DNA from: Polynucleobacter sphagniphilus
GTDB taxonomy: Bacteria > Pseudomonadota > Gammaproteobacteria > Burkholderiales > Burkholderiaceae
NCBI RefSeq assembly: GCF_001953355.1
Contig: NZ_MPIY01000010.1
Location: forward strand, 1 to 37,562
Length of the DNA stretch: 37,562 bases
Reading direction: 5' to 3'
Both the position numbers and the translations under genes were made by a program. Below, piece by piece: positions 7,095-15,268 of this stretch (position 1 is its first letter; each line of letters starts with the position of its first letter). The notes beneath the pieces were generated by a model that had not been told where the DNA came from, ran no database searches, and was given only the letters and a program-made list of their open reading frames with translations.

Positions 7095-7183
7095 CGTTTG
7101 TGCGGTTATCTCTTTCAAAACGATATAACTATAGAATAAAATATGAATTAACCTTCTTTAGGCTCTTAATTAACCCAATATTT

Positions 7184-7900
7184 ATGAAGACTATAGAAAT
7201 TAAAAGCGCTTGGAACGGTAATAGCAATTGCGAGGCGTGCTCTATTAGGAGTTCTGCGTTATTTGCCGAGCTGAATGAGGAAGATTTTTCTAAGATTCAT
7301 AGCCCTATAGATGATTTGAGCTTTGAAGCTTATGCAAATATATATACTCAAGGCGATTCATCACAGTCTCTGTATACCTTGCGTGAGGGGTACATTAAAT
7401 TACTTCATATCAATCCCAACGGCTCAAGTCGAATTGTGAGAGTGGTATTGCCCGGAAACTTATTCGGAATGGAGGCTCTGTTGGGTGAGCATTACGAGCA
7501 TTCAGCTGTTGCTCTCACAAATGTACGGTTATGCAGAATTCCTAAAGTCATCATTTCTTCATTAGGCGAGGAATCTCCTAGACTTCATCGGCAAATAGTT
7601 AAGAAATGGGGTGAGGCATTATCCCAATCAGAGTCATGGTTCTCGGAGATTAATACTGGAAGAATTGAAGTGCGACTTGCTCACTTTCTTTTAAAGTTAG
7701 CTAAAGAGTTAGGATCCTCTGCTATTGCTCCGCTGTTCAGGCGCGAAGATATGGGATTAATGATGGATGTCAAGTTTGAGACGATTAGTCGTGCATTAGC
7801 TTCAATGGCTGAACAAGGTTTACTCACTAATATCACCCGTCTTTCAGTACAAATTCCCAGCATTGAAGCATTGCGTAGGTTCTCTGAGAGGGGAATTTGA
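7184..7900 (+). CDS. Crp/Fnr-family transcription regulator, copy 1
   Basis: This 238-residue regulator has an N-terminal sensor beta-barrel and a C-terminal helix-turn-helix. The start at 7184 is chosen because the paralog at 18268 begins with the same MKTIEIK; the frame is open further upstream but that part is not conserved. Cysteines C16 and C19 (CEAC) and C117 (RLCRIP) match three of the four cluster-binding positions of Fnr, and the fourth is absent. The recognition helix FETISRAL (about 205-212) keeps the E..SR pattern that reads TTGAT...ATCAA sites. Such a site lies right after this gene, before ccoN, so it probably controls the oxidase operon in response to low oxygen or a related redox signal. 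Confidence 0.9.
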   Translation: MKTIEIKSAWNGNSNCEACSIRSSALFAELNEEDFSKIHSPIDDLSFEAYANIYTQGDSSQSLYTLREGYIKLLHINPNGSSRIVRVVLPGNLFGMEALLGEHYEHSAVALTNVRLCRIPKVIISSLGEESPRLHRQIVKKWGEALSQSESWFSEINTGRIEVRLAHFLLKLAKELGSSAIAPLFRREDMGLMMDVKFETISRALASMAEQGLLTNITRLSVQIPSIEALRRFSERGI

Positions 7901-7915
7901 GCTCTAATTAGATCC

Positions 7916-7956
7916 ATGATCTAGATCAAAGATCATTTTATTTCAGGCCTTAAAAT
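7916..7956 (+). promoter_or_regulatory. Fnr-type box and promoter of the ccoN operon
   Basis: ATGAT-CTAG-ATCAA (7916-7929) matches the Fnr consensus TTGAT-N4-ATCAA at nine of ten fixed positions. TAAAAT at 7951-7956 is the likely -10. The centre of the box (7922.5) would lie at about -41.5 from the inferred transcription start near 7964, the classic position for Fnr-activated (class II) promoters. Confidence 0.75.
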
Positions 7957-7992
7957 AGCTTGATGCCAAATTTCCTTTTTAATAGGCCTTAA

Positions 7993-9660
7993 ATGGACTT
8001 TACTGCTTCTCTTTTACTTGCCACTTTTATCCTCTCTTTATTTGCCCTTTTTCTTTATATTTGGTCAATGTCCAAAGGAATGTTTGGGGATAGTGTCAAT
8101 GCTGCAGTAACCATATTCAGCAAAAATGAAGTGGGTTTTGTTGACGATCCTGCGGCTACGCTTGCTCAATTAAAAGAATTGCAGGCAACAGTTACTGGTA
8201 CAACACCGCTAAGCGATGATTTAATTCAGGAGGACTTAAGGGCTAGGGCAGAGGCTGATAAATCTAGCTCATTAGTGGTAGGTATTTGCCTTACTTTGGC
8301 TGTGATTTGGCTGTTAATCGCTTCAGTCGCAGGTTTAGTTTCCTCTGTTAAGTTGCATTCCCCTGACTGGCTGGCTCAATATAGTTGGCTCACTTTTGGA
8401 CGCATTCGGCCTATACACCTTAATTTAGTTGCTTATGGTTGGTGCTCCCTGGCTGGAATTGGGGTCTCGCTTTGGCTCGTTCCGAGATTGCTTAAGACAC
8501 ATTTAGTTGGCTCAAAGTATGCAATTGCAGGAGGAGCTCTTTGGACCGTAGGAGTTTTTTTAGGGGCACTTTCTATCGCCCTAGGCTACTCTGATGGTCT
8601 CGAGTGGCTTGAATTTCCATGGCAAATTGACATCTTATTGGTGGTGGGTGGCGGACTGGTTGGGTTGCCGCTTTGGATGACACTTTTAAGGCGTAAGGTT
8701 GATCATCTTTATGTATCTGTTTGGTATGTTGCTGCAGGACTTTTATGGTTTCCAGTACTGTTTCTAATTGCCAATGTCCCGTACTTGCATTTTGGTGTTG
8801 AGCAAGCAACGATGAATTGGTGGTTCGGCCATAATGTACTAGGGCTTTGGTTTACGCCCATTGGTTTGGCATCGGCCTACTACTTGATACCCAAGATCCT
8901 TGGTAAGCCAATTTACTCTTATAACCTCTCACTTTTAGGTTTCTGGAGCCTTGCATTTTTTTACAGCCAGGTTGGGGGACACCATCTAATAGGCGGCCCT
9001 GTTCCCACTTGGCTAATCACTATGTCAATTGTCCAAAGCGTGATGATGATTATTCCTGTGTTTGCAGTAACAGTAAATTTACATATGACTGTTTTAGGGA
9101 ATTTCAAGGCACTTGTTTATTCGCCTACACTAAGATTTATTGTGCTAGGAACAATTCTTTATACGGCCGCTTCTGTGCAGGGATCATTGGAGGCCTTGCG
9201 TTCTGTTAATACTGTTACGCACTTTACTCACTTTACAGTAGCACATGCTCATCTTGGGCTCTACGGATTCTTTTCAATGGTGATGTTTGGAGCAATTTAT
9301 TACATCATGCCCAGGGTCATGAATTGGGAGTGGCCTTATCCCAAGCTGATTTCCCTGCATTTCTGGCTTGTATTGATTGGTTTTTTAATCTACTTTATTT
9401 GGCTCTCAATCGGCGGGTGGTTACAAGGATTGGCGATGCTCAACCCAGACATGCCATTCATGCAAAGTGTTGCGGTGACTCTTCCTTATCTTGAGGCTCG
9501 ATCTATCGGGGGCGCACTAATGACACTTGGCCACTTTGTATTCGCATTTCACTTTTTTGCTATGGGATGGAAGTTTGGTCCAAAGCGCCTTGGCGCCAGC
9601 CTGATAGGTGGTTCAATGACTAATAAAATTTGGTCTTACTTTGAGGGTAAAAATGTTTAA
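7993..9660 (+). CDS. ccoN: cbb3-type cytochrome c oxidase subunit I with N-terminal extension
   Basis: This is the catalytic haem-copper subunit that reduces oxygen at the inner membrane. The 555-residue protein has about 12-14 membrane segments. Visible ligands are the low-spin haem His in RPIHLNLVAYGW (about 140), the CuB His in WWFGHNVLGLW (about 280), the CuB pair in VGGHHLIGGP (about 325) with the upstream Tyr of FFYSQVGG that is typical of cbb3 enzymes, and the haem His pair in FTVAHAHLGLYGF (about 420). The first 110 residues form an extra part: a membrane helix followed by SMSKGMFGDS and a soluble linker. This helix and tail look somewhat like the small assembly protein CcoS, a tentative comparison. 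It is the first gene of the ccoNOP-sco operon and overlaps ccoO by eight bases. Confidence 0.92.
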   Translation: MDFTASLLLATFILSLFALFLYIWSMSKGMFGDSVNAAVTIFSKNEVGFVDDPAATLAQLKELQATVTGTTPLSDDLIQEDLRARAEADKSSSLVVGICLTLAVIWLLIASVAGLVSSVKLHSPDWLAQYSWLTFGRIRPIHLNLVAYGWCSLAGIGVSLWLVPRLLKTHLVGSKYAIAGGALWTVGVFLGALSIALGYSDGLEWLEFPWQIDILLVVGGGLVGLPLWMTLLRRKVDHLYVSVWYVAAGLLWFPVLFLIANVPYLHFGVEQATMNWWFGHNVLGLWFTPIGLASAYYLIPKILGKPIYSYNLSLLGFWSLAFFYSQVGGHHLIGGPVPTWLITMSIVQSVMMIIPVFAVTVNLHMTVLGNFKALVYSPTLRFIVLGTILYTAASVQGSLEALRSVNTVTHFTHFTVAHAHLGLYGFFSMVMFGAIYYIMPRVMNWEWPYPKLISLHFWLVLIGFLIYFIWLSIGGWLQGLAMLNPDMPFMQSVAVTLPYLEARSIGGALMTLGHFVFAFHFFAMGWKFGPKRLGASLIGGSMTNKIWSYFEGKNV

Positions 9661-10285
9661 AAGCAAAAATCCTTGGGAAATGGACGAAGTTCGAATCGTT
9701 GTTGGCGCCATGGTGATACTTGCATTCGCAACAGCTCTACTTGTAGTTATTCCATATTTTTTATTGGATGACATTAAAGCGCCTGAAGGTCTAAAACCCT
9801 ACACTAGAGAGCAGCTAGATGGACGTCAAGTTTACATAGCCAATGGATGTGTTTATTGCCATTCACAGCAACCTAGGGACTCTGCTCAAGGGCCAGATTC
9901 AAAACGTGGTTGGGGAAGGGCCTCTGTTGCTGGGGACTACAAATACGATACACCTCATTTATTAGGCACAATGAGGACTGGTCCTGATCTGTTTAACATT
10001 GGCGCAAGACAGCCAAGTAAGGATTGGCATCTTGGGCATCTTTATCAACCTAGAGCTTATACCCCTGGTTCAATCATGCCCGCGTACCCATTTTTATTTG
10101 AAGTTAGAAACGGGTCTGCAAAAGATGGGGAAGAGGTTGTGAATCTTCCGCCTGGCTACGTCAAAGAGGGGCAAGTTGTTATAGCCAAACCTGAGGCGAT
10201 AGCTTTGGTTCAGTATTTGCAGTCTTTAAATCATACTTACCCAGCCTTAAATTCAGATGTTAAAGAAACACGGGACAGCAATTAA
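9653..10285 (+). CDS. ccoO: cbb3 oxidase mono-haem cytochrome c subunit II
   Basis: CcoO carries one haem c and passes electrons towards CcoN. The start at 9653 (MFKSKNPWEM) overlaps the ccoN stop and follows GAGGG, which is preferred to an in-frame start a few codons upstream. The 210-residue protein has one N-terminal membrane anchor (about 16-38), the haem motif CVYCH (66-70) and the likely axial Met in GSIMPAYPF (about 141-149). The stretch HSQQPRDSAQGPDSKRGWG after the haem is highly typical of CcoO. Confidence 0.93.
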   Translation: MFKSKNPWEMDEVRIVVGAMVILAFATALLVVIPYFLLDDIKAPEGLKPYTREQLDGRQVYIANGCVYCHSQQPRDSAQGPDSKRGWGRASVAGDYKYDTPHLLGTMRTGPDLFNIGARQPSKDWHLGHLYQPRAYTPGSIMPAYPFLFEVRNGSAKDGEEVVNLPPGYVKEGQVVIAKPEAIALVQYLQSLNHTYPALNSDVKETRDSN

Positions 10286-10299
10286 TTAATAGATACAAG

Positions 10300-10905
10300 A
10301 TGATAGATAAAGAATCTCAATCGAAATATAGCGATCAAATTCAGCGAGAAAAGATCGATCCAGGCGAAGGTATGCGACCCTTACCATGGATTGTGACCTT
10401 GCTTTTGGGGGCCATGTTGATGTGGGGTGCTTTTTATATCGTTGTTAGCCCCACCGGTGGCGAATCAAGTTTTGGCGATCAAAGGACACTTGCATCATTG
10501 GATCCAAAATCCTCTTCAAGTGGAGCAAGTCAAATTGATGGAAAGCAGATCTACATCGGGAAATGTGCAGCCTGTCACCAGGCTACTGGACTAGGCTTAC
10601 CGGGTGTTTTCCCGCCCTTGGCAGATTCAGAATGGGTTAAGGGTGATCAAGATGTTCTCTCCAAGATACTTTTGCATGGAATTCAAGGGCAGATCGAAGT
10701 TAAAGGCGCAGCGTACAACGGAGTAATGCCCGCTTGGCATACCCTTTCTGACGGAGAAATCGCTGCTGTAATAACATATATCAGGTCTGACTGGGGCAAT
10801 AAGGAGTCAGCTGTTGCTGAAGATGTGGTCAAAAAACAAAGAGACTTAACTAAAGCAAGGCAAGAGCCGTATAAAAATGCCGAAGAAATCAGATCTGGAA
10901 CTTAA
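10300..10905 (+). CDS. ccoP: cbb3 oxidase cytochrome c subunit III, mono-haem form
   Basis: This membrane-anchored c-type cytochrome is the third structural subunit. The protein has 201 residues. PGEGMRPLPWIVTLLLG (about 21-37) leads into one membrane helix, followed by a periplasmic linker and a single cytochrome domain with CAACH (89-93) and a Met ligand in GVMPAWHTL. Classical CcoP has two haem domains and about 300 residues, so this is a reduced version. It sits in the operon, 14 bases after ccoO, and overlaps the start of the sco gene by 29 bases. Confidence 0.85.
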   Translation: MIDKESQSKYSDQIQREKIDPGEGMRPLPWIVTLLLGAMLMWGAFYIVVSPTGGESSFGDQRTLASLDPKSSSSGASQIDGKQIYIGKCAACHQATGLGLPGVFPPLADSEWVKGDQDVLSKILLHGIQGQIEVKGAAYNGVMPAWHTLSDGEIAAVITYIRSDWGNKESAVAEDVVKKQRDLTKARQEPYKNAEEIRSGT

Positions 10906-11527
10906 CTATCTTCCGCTAACTTTTATCTGTGCAACAGCAGTATTACTAATTGGATTTTTCATATTAGGTTTTGCTACCGACTTTGGAAGATCCTTTACAA
11001 CTGAGAGTTATAGGCGCCACCAGATAGCTCGGCAGCCTGCCGAGATACCCAACTTAATGCTTCTAAATATGCAGGGTGGGCAAGAGCGTCTGAGCGATTC
11101 TATTCGTAAAGATGGGCGATTTGTGCTGTTGGACTTTTTTTATACTTCTTGTAAAACAATTTGTATTGCACAAGCAAGTATCTTTGATAGCATTCAAGAA
11201 AAAATCAAACTAAAACATCTAGAAAATAAAGTTAGATTGATTTCTATCAGTTTTGACCCTGAGCATGACGATGTTGAGGCGATAAAAAAATATTCACAAA
11301 AGATAGCTGCTGACAAGTCAGTTTGGAATATCTACACACTACAAAATCTAAATGACCTAGATTTATTACTTGATAACTTTGGGATATACGTAATTAAAAT
11401 CCCGCCATTTAATGATTTAGATCACAACGCATCACTCCACCTTATTGATCCTCAGGGAAGATTAATTCAAATTAGCAATCTTGAAGATATGGATGAATTA
11501 TTTTCTATAGTTAGCAAGAGGCATTGA
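10877..11527 (+). CDS. Sco1/SenC-type copper chaperone
   Basis: Sco proteins deliver copper or reduce cysteines during oxidase assembly on the outer face of the inner membrane. This 216-residue protein has one N-terminal anchor (about 13-33) and a thioredoxin-like domain with the copper motif CxxxC in TSCKTICIAQ (C92, C96) and the distal His in HNASLHLIDPQG (about 187). It is co-transcribed with ccoNOP, overlapping ccoP by 29 bases. In this setting it probably serves CuB insertion into CcoN. Conserved positions are intact. Confidence 0.88.
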   Translation: MPKKSDLELNYLPLTFICATAVLLIGFFILGFATDFGRSFTTESYRRHQIARQPAEIPNLMLLNMQGGQERLSDSIRKDGRFVLLDFFYTSCKTICIAQASIFDSIQEKIKLKHLENKVRLISISFDPEHDDVEAIKKYSQKIAADKSVWNIYTLQNLNDLDLLLDNFGIYVIKIPPFNDLDHNASLHLIDPQGRLIQISNLEDMDELFSIVSKRH

Positions 11528-11531
11528 AGTG

Positions 11532-12095
11532 ATGCGTATTCAGAAAAACTCTCTCTCTGGGTTGTGCTTTCTGTCCGCCATTACTTTGTCAATAAATCCT
11601 TTTCGGGTACTCATCATAAATGACATGATGTGGCATATGAATATTCAAATGCCGCTTCTAATTCTTTCGGGGGTTTTCATTACATTCCCAGAGAAATTTA
11701 ATTTTGATAAGTTAAGCAGATTAAACTTATACGGGCTTACTAGCTTTATTCTGTCACAACTCATATTGGCATATTGGATGCTACCTATATCAATAGATAG
11801 GGCTATCATCAATTGGAAGTACGATATTGCAAAAATTATTTCACTGGTTTTGTGCGGAATTCTTATCAGACTTTCGTTGAGTAAATCAACCTTGGTAATG
11901 GAAATATTTTTTATAGGCTACTTTCTGTCAATGATGATTTGGGCGGGTAATTTTTACTTTCAAAGTAATGAAAGGCTTTGTAATGTTTATTCACAAGATT
12001 CACAGCAGTTTGCAGGTGCAGGGCTAATGCTGATTGGAGCAATGCTAACTTTAATTTGGATATCGTCTAAATTAAAAAGTCAAAAATGGAGTTGA
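11532..12095 (+). CDS. membrane protein of the cbb3 operon, CtaG-like by pattern
   Basis: This 187-residue protein has about five or six hydrophobic segments. It begins four bases after the sco stop, so it belongs to the same operon; a GTG one codon earlier is an alternative start. WHMNIQMPLLILSG (about 34-47) and the later HLE-poor, Trp-rich helices recall the CtaG family of oxidase assembly membrane proteins, but I cannot confirm membership. The C-terminal part has RLCNVYSQDSQQFAGAGLML (about 151-170), whose periplasmic polar stretch is probably functional. The role in oxidase assembly is inferred only from position. Confidence 0.7.
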   Translation: MRIQKNSLSGLCFLSAITLSINPFRVLIINDMMWHMNIQMPLLILSGVFITFPEKFNFDKLSRLNLYGLTSFILSQLILAYWMLPISIDRAIINWKYDIAKIISLVLCGILIRLSLSKSTLVMEIFFIGYFLSMMIWAGNFYFQSNERLCNVYSQDSQQFAGAGLMLIGAMLTLIWISSKLKSQKWS

Positions 12096-12097
12096 TA

Positions 12098-12651
12098 AAC
12101 ATCTATTTATGCGACGCTCAGTGTTTCCTGGCTGTCAAAAAAGGGCTTCATAAAGCTACACCATCTCAATCCAGGCGGTTCGTCTAGCATTGTTCAAATT
12201 GTGACTCCCGTTGATTTATTTGGAATGGGGGCTTTATTAGGCGATTGTTATTCTCATTCTGTAGCTGCCCCTAGAAACATTCCACTTCGTAAAATTTCTA
12301 AAACATTATTTCCACCCTTGGTGAAGAGCCTCTAAGCTTTCATCGCTAAATAGTAAAAAATCGAGCCAAGCTTTATTTTAGGCGGAGTCATAGTTTTCTG
12401 AGATTAATGCTGGCATGATCGACGTAGGATCGTATTATTTTTCTAAAGCTATTAAAGCCTCCCAGCTGCCCTGCAATAGCTCCTTTGTTCAAATGCGAAG
12501 ACATGGATTGATGCTGCACTTTAAAGTTTAGGCGATTAGAGGGGCCTTAGCATCCATGTCAGAGTAATTGCTGGTATTGAATGTCAGTGGGCTTACTGCC
12601 CAAATATCAAACAATGATACGTTACGTGCTTTTTCGGAGCGCGGTCTTTAA
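12098..12651 (+). pseudogene. remains of a third Crp/Fnr-family gene
   Basis: In shifting frames this stretch encodes fragments that line up with the two intact Crp/Fnr proteins of the window: KGFIKLHHLNPGGSSSIV (from about 12139, matching EGYIKLLHFNPDGTARIV), then VDLFGMGALLGDCYSHS, later SEINAGMIDV, and finally LRAFSERGL with a stop at 12649-12651. The N-terminal cysteine region and start codon are missing, and several stops and frameshifts interrupt it. The helix-turn-helix part is degraded. It lies directly after the ccoN operon. It is a clearly dead copy of the same paralog family. Confidence 0.85.
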
Positions 12652-12664
12652 TTTCTTCAAAAGA

Positions 12665-12684
12665 AAGGCTGCCGAAGCAGCCTT
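12665..12684. terminator. hairpin between the Crp/Fnr pseudogene and the HiPIP gene
   Basis: AAGGCTGC (12665-12672) and GCAGCCTT (12677-12684) pair perfectly around a CGAA loop. It can end transcription from both sides, as expected between convergent units; T-runs are short. Confidence 0.65.
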
Positions 12685-12711
12685 CTAATGGCATTAATGC
12701 GAATGCAGCAA

Positions 12712-13020
12712 TTAACCCTTTTTAGCGTAAGCAGAGCACCAGCCTTTAGCCGCTACTTGTTTGCCAGCAAACAATGGACAACCACCGGATGCTGAACCAG
12801 CAGCACCTTGGTAGAGGGCGCAGTTAGAACACGCTTGTGGAGCAGCATATTTAGCGTACTTAGCTTTATCGACTTTGGAAGCATCGGCTTTGTAGCCTAA
12901 TGCCACCGCTTGTGGGTCAGTATCCGCAACCATGGCTTGAGCTTGAACTTTACTGTTCATAGCCAAAGTACAAGCACCAGCAGCAGACAAAATCATAAAT
13001 TGGCGACGACTATTTTTCAT
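12712..13020 (-). CDS. high-potential iron-sulfur protein (HiPIP), Tat-exported
   Basis: This is a small periplasmic [4Fe-4S] electron carrier that can pass electrons to terminal oxidases. The start at 13020 (MKNSRRQF, preceded by GAAGGGAG) gives 102 residues; an in-frame start further upstream would bury the signal. The Tat signal is SRRQF followed by a hydrophobic stretch and a cut near VQAQA. The four cluster cysteines are C64, C67, C81 and C95 (CSNC, GGCP, GWCSAY), the family pattern. With the cytochrome gene divergent from it and cbb3 genes nearby, it could link thiosulfate or quinol oxidation to the oxidase. Confidence 0.92.
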   Translation of the reverse strand: MKNSRRQFMILSAAGACTLAMNSKVQAQAMVADTDPQAVALGYKADASKVDKAKYAKYAAPQACSNCALYQGAAGSASGGCPLFAGKQVAAKGWCSAYAKKG

Positions 13021-13116
13021 ATTGGCTCCCTTCGGTTGGTAATAAGCAGAATTGTGCATGAGATTGATGCATAAGAGTTTTAATTTCACGGCAATTTCCC
13101 CGGTTTTGAAAATTTA

Positions 13117-13157
13117 TTGATCTATGTCATGCTGCTTATTCGAGTTACTCCCATACT
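13117..13157 (+). promoter_or_regulatory. Fnr-type box and promoter of the pentahaem cytochrome gene
   Basis: TTGAT-CTAT-GTCAT (13117-13130) matches the Fnr consensus at eight of ten fixed positions. CATACT (13152-13157) is a plausible -10, and its distance from the box centre is exactly that seen before ccoN (28.5 bases). It points towards the cytochrome gene; in the HiPIP direction I see no -10 at the matching place. Confidence 0.6.
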
Positions 13158-13217
13158 TAGTTAATTGCATTACGGTCACTTATCTCTTTTCATGTAATGG
13201 TTTTATATCGGAGTTAA

Positions 13218-15239
13218 ATGAATCCGCTTTTTAAATTAATCGTATTGGTATTCATGCTTACCTTAGGCTCAACCGCTCTAGCAGCAGGGCTCCCGGCGCC
13301 TTCTGGTGAGCTCATTAAGCGCGGTCAGTACCTCTCCCATCTAGGCGACTGCGTGGCTTGCCATACGGATAAGGGCGGCAAACCGATGGCTGGAGGATTG
13401 GAGCTTAAAACCCCTTTTGGTGCACTGTACTCAACCAACATTACTCCTGATAAGGCAACGGGTATAGGGGGTTATTCCTTTGAGCAGTTTGATAGAGCAA
13501 TGAGAAAGGGTATAGCTGCAGATGGACATAATCTCTATCCAGCAATGCCTTACCCCTCTTACTCAAAAATGTCACCAGAAGATATGCAGGCGCTATATCA
13601 ATATTTAATTTTTGGGGTAGCGCCGGTGGAGATGGAAAATCTTCAAAGTCAAATGAAGTGGCCATACAACATTCGTTGGGGTTTGAGCTTCTGGAATATT
13701 CTCTTTGGCGGGGGCAAACCATTTAGTGCTGATGCTACTCAGACGAACGAGTGGAACCGTGGCGCTTATATTGTTCAGGGTTTAGGCCATTGCGGCTCTT
13801 GCCATACCCCTCGAGGCATTTTGTTCGAAGAAAAGGCCATGAGTCAAGAAGGCAGTAGCGGAAGGTATTTTCTTGCGGGCTCGACAGTGGATAGCTGGCA
13901 TGCTGTTAATCTGCGCAATTTATGGTCAGCATCTGAAATTGTTGCGTTCTTAAAAACAGGTCGAAATCAGCATGCAACAGCCTACGGGGCAATGACGGAG
14001 GTCATTGGGCTCAGTACGCAGCACTTTACTGATCAAGACTTAACGGCAATGGCTGTCTATCTCAAATCTCTCAGTAACGAGGGTGAAAAGCCAAGTCAAC
14101 CTATTGTTCCGATTGAGAAAACCCAGCTCTACAAGACGGTTGATGGGCTTGCTTATGTGCAGTTTTGCTCAACCTGTCATCGTGATGATGGCAAAGGCGT
14201 TTCTAAACTCTTTCCCCCTCTTGCAGGTAATAAGTCAATTTTGTCTGAAGATCCAACCTCCGTTATTCATGTGGTTTTAAGCGGCTGGAGATCTGCCGAG
14301 ACAAAGACGCACACGAGAGCAGTGGGAATGCCTGAATATGGCTCCCTAAGCGATCAAGAGTTGGCAGGGATTATTACTTTTATCCGCTCGTCTTGGGGTA
14401 ATGCCTCTTCAGCGGTGACTGCTGATCAGGTCGCGACTGCTCGCGGACAGATTCATTTAGAGGCGCAGTCATCAACAAAGTTTGTTACCCCCCGTTTTTC
14501 CAAGATGTTAGATAAAAGCAATTCTGGCCAATTGGTTTATGGAATGCGCTTAATGTCGGAGACTGGGGTTCTCCTTCCGGGGAATGTGGGCAATAGCTTG
14601 AATTGCAGCAGTTGCCACACGAATGCAGGAACCGTCGCACAAGCTTCCCCATTTGTTGGTGTAGCGGCACAATTTCCTGCATATGCGCCTCGCGCAGGAA
14701 AAATGATTGACCTAGAGGACAGAATTAATGGTTGTTTTAAGCGATCAATGAATGGAAAAGCCTTGGCTAAGGATTCTGTCGAAATGAAAGCAATGGTTGC
14801 TTACATGAAGTGGGTTAACGGCTCCTATAAGAAGGATGAGTTGATTCCAGGTCGAGGCGTTGGAAAAATAGATAAAACGTTAATTCCCGAAACCGCAAAT
14901 GGAAAAGTCATTTATCAAGCGCAGTGCACCGTATGCCATGGCGCGAATGGTGAGGGTGTTAAACAGTCTGATGGTCGCTATGTATTTCCGATGGTGTGGG
15001 GTGATGAGTCCTTCAATCTTGGTGCGGGAATGGCGCGTACCTATACTGCCGCAGCATTTATTAAACAAAATATGCCGATGGGTCACAGCACCAAGTTTCC
15101 CTTGGGACAAGGTGGTAGTCTAAGCGATCAAGAGGCTGTTGATGTGGCGGAATATTTCACCCATATGGGGCGCCCTGATTTTTCAGACAAGACAAAGGAT
15201 TGGCCTGAAGGGGGTAAGCCCAAGGATGCAAGATACTAA
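13218..15239 (+). CDS. pentahaem cytochrome c: trihaem module fused to TsdA-type thiosulfate dehydrogenase
   Basis: This is an exported 673-residue protein with a signal peptide (about 1-22) and five haem c motifs: CVACH (45-49), CGSCH (192-196), CSTCH (317-321), CSSCH (463-467) and CTVCH (570-574). Residues about 30-400 look like the trihaem cytochrome subunit of membrane alcohol or aldehyde dehydrogenases (YSTNITPD, GCWPYNIRW-like WPYNIRW). From about 430 on, the protein resembles the dihaem thiosulfate dehydrogenase TsdA, including the unusual Cys haem ligand in DRINGCFKRSMNG (C506). TsdA joins two thiosulfate molecules into tetrathionate. The fusion would hand electrons straight to its own trihaem carrier. 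An Fnr-type promoter precedes it. Confidence 0.82.
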   Translation: MNPLFKLIVLVFMLTLGSTALAAGLPAPSGELIKRGQYLSHLGDCVACHTDKGGKPMAGGLELKTPFGALYSTNITPDKATGIGGYSFEQFDRAMRKGIAADGHNLYPAMPYPSYSKMSPEDMQALYQYLIFGVAPVEMENLQSQMKWPYNIRWGLSFWNILFGGGKPFSADATQTNEWNRGAYIVQGLGHCGSCHTPRGILFEEKAMSQEGSSGRYFLAGSTVDSWHAVNLRNLWSASEIVAFLKTGRNQHATAYGAMTEVIGLSTQHFTDQDLTAMAVYLKSLSNEGEKPSQPIVPIEKTQLYKTVDGLAYVQFCSTCHRDDGKGVSKLFPPLAGNKSILSEDPTSVIHVVLSGWRSAETKTHTRAVGMPEYGSLSDQELAGIITFIRSSWGNASSAVTADQVATARGQIHLEAQSSTKFVTPRFSKMLDKSNSGQLVYGMRLMSETGVLLPGNVGNSLNCSSCHTNAGTVAQASPFVGVAAQFPAYAPRAGKMIDLEDRINGCFKRSMNGKALAKDSVEMKAMVAYMKWVNGSYKKDELIPGRGVGKIDKTLIPETANGKVIYQAQCTVCHGANGEGVKQSDGRYVFPMVWGDESFNLGAGMARTYTAAAFIKQNMPMGHSTKFPLGQGGSLSDQEAVDVAEYFTHMGRPDFSDKTKDWPEGGKPKDARY

Positions 15240-15268
15240 GACGCTATTCTTTTAGAGGGATAAGCGGT

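Larger units (their letters stand above)
6783..7183. other. gene-free stretch at the end of the array
   Basis: No coding region is visible. It contains a weak inverted repeat (CTCTG 6817-6821 with CAGAG 6859-6863), a strong hairpin (6932-6952), the 10-base palindrome TGGCCGGCCA (7016-7025), a short GC-rich inverted repeat (GGCCC 7031-7035 with GGGCC 7052-7056) and a terminator (7071-7094). It marks the change from the array to the respiration genes and is a candidate place for the island border. Confidence 0.55.

Noticed and set aside
13117..13130. Fnr box acting also on the HiPIP gene
   Set aside because: At the matching distance in the minus direction the sequence is ATTGCC, not a usable -10, so control of HiPIP by this box is not supported.
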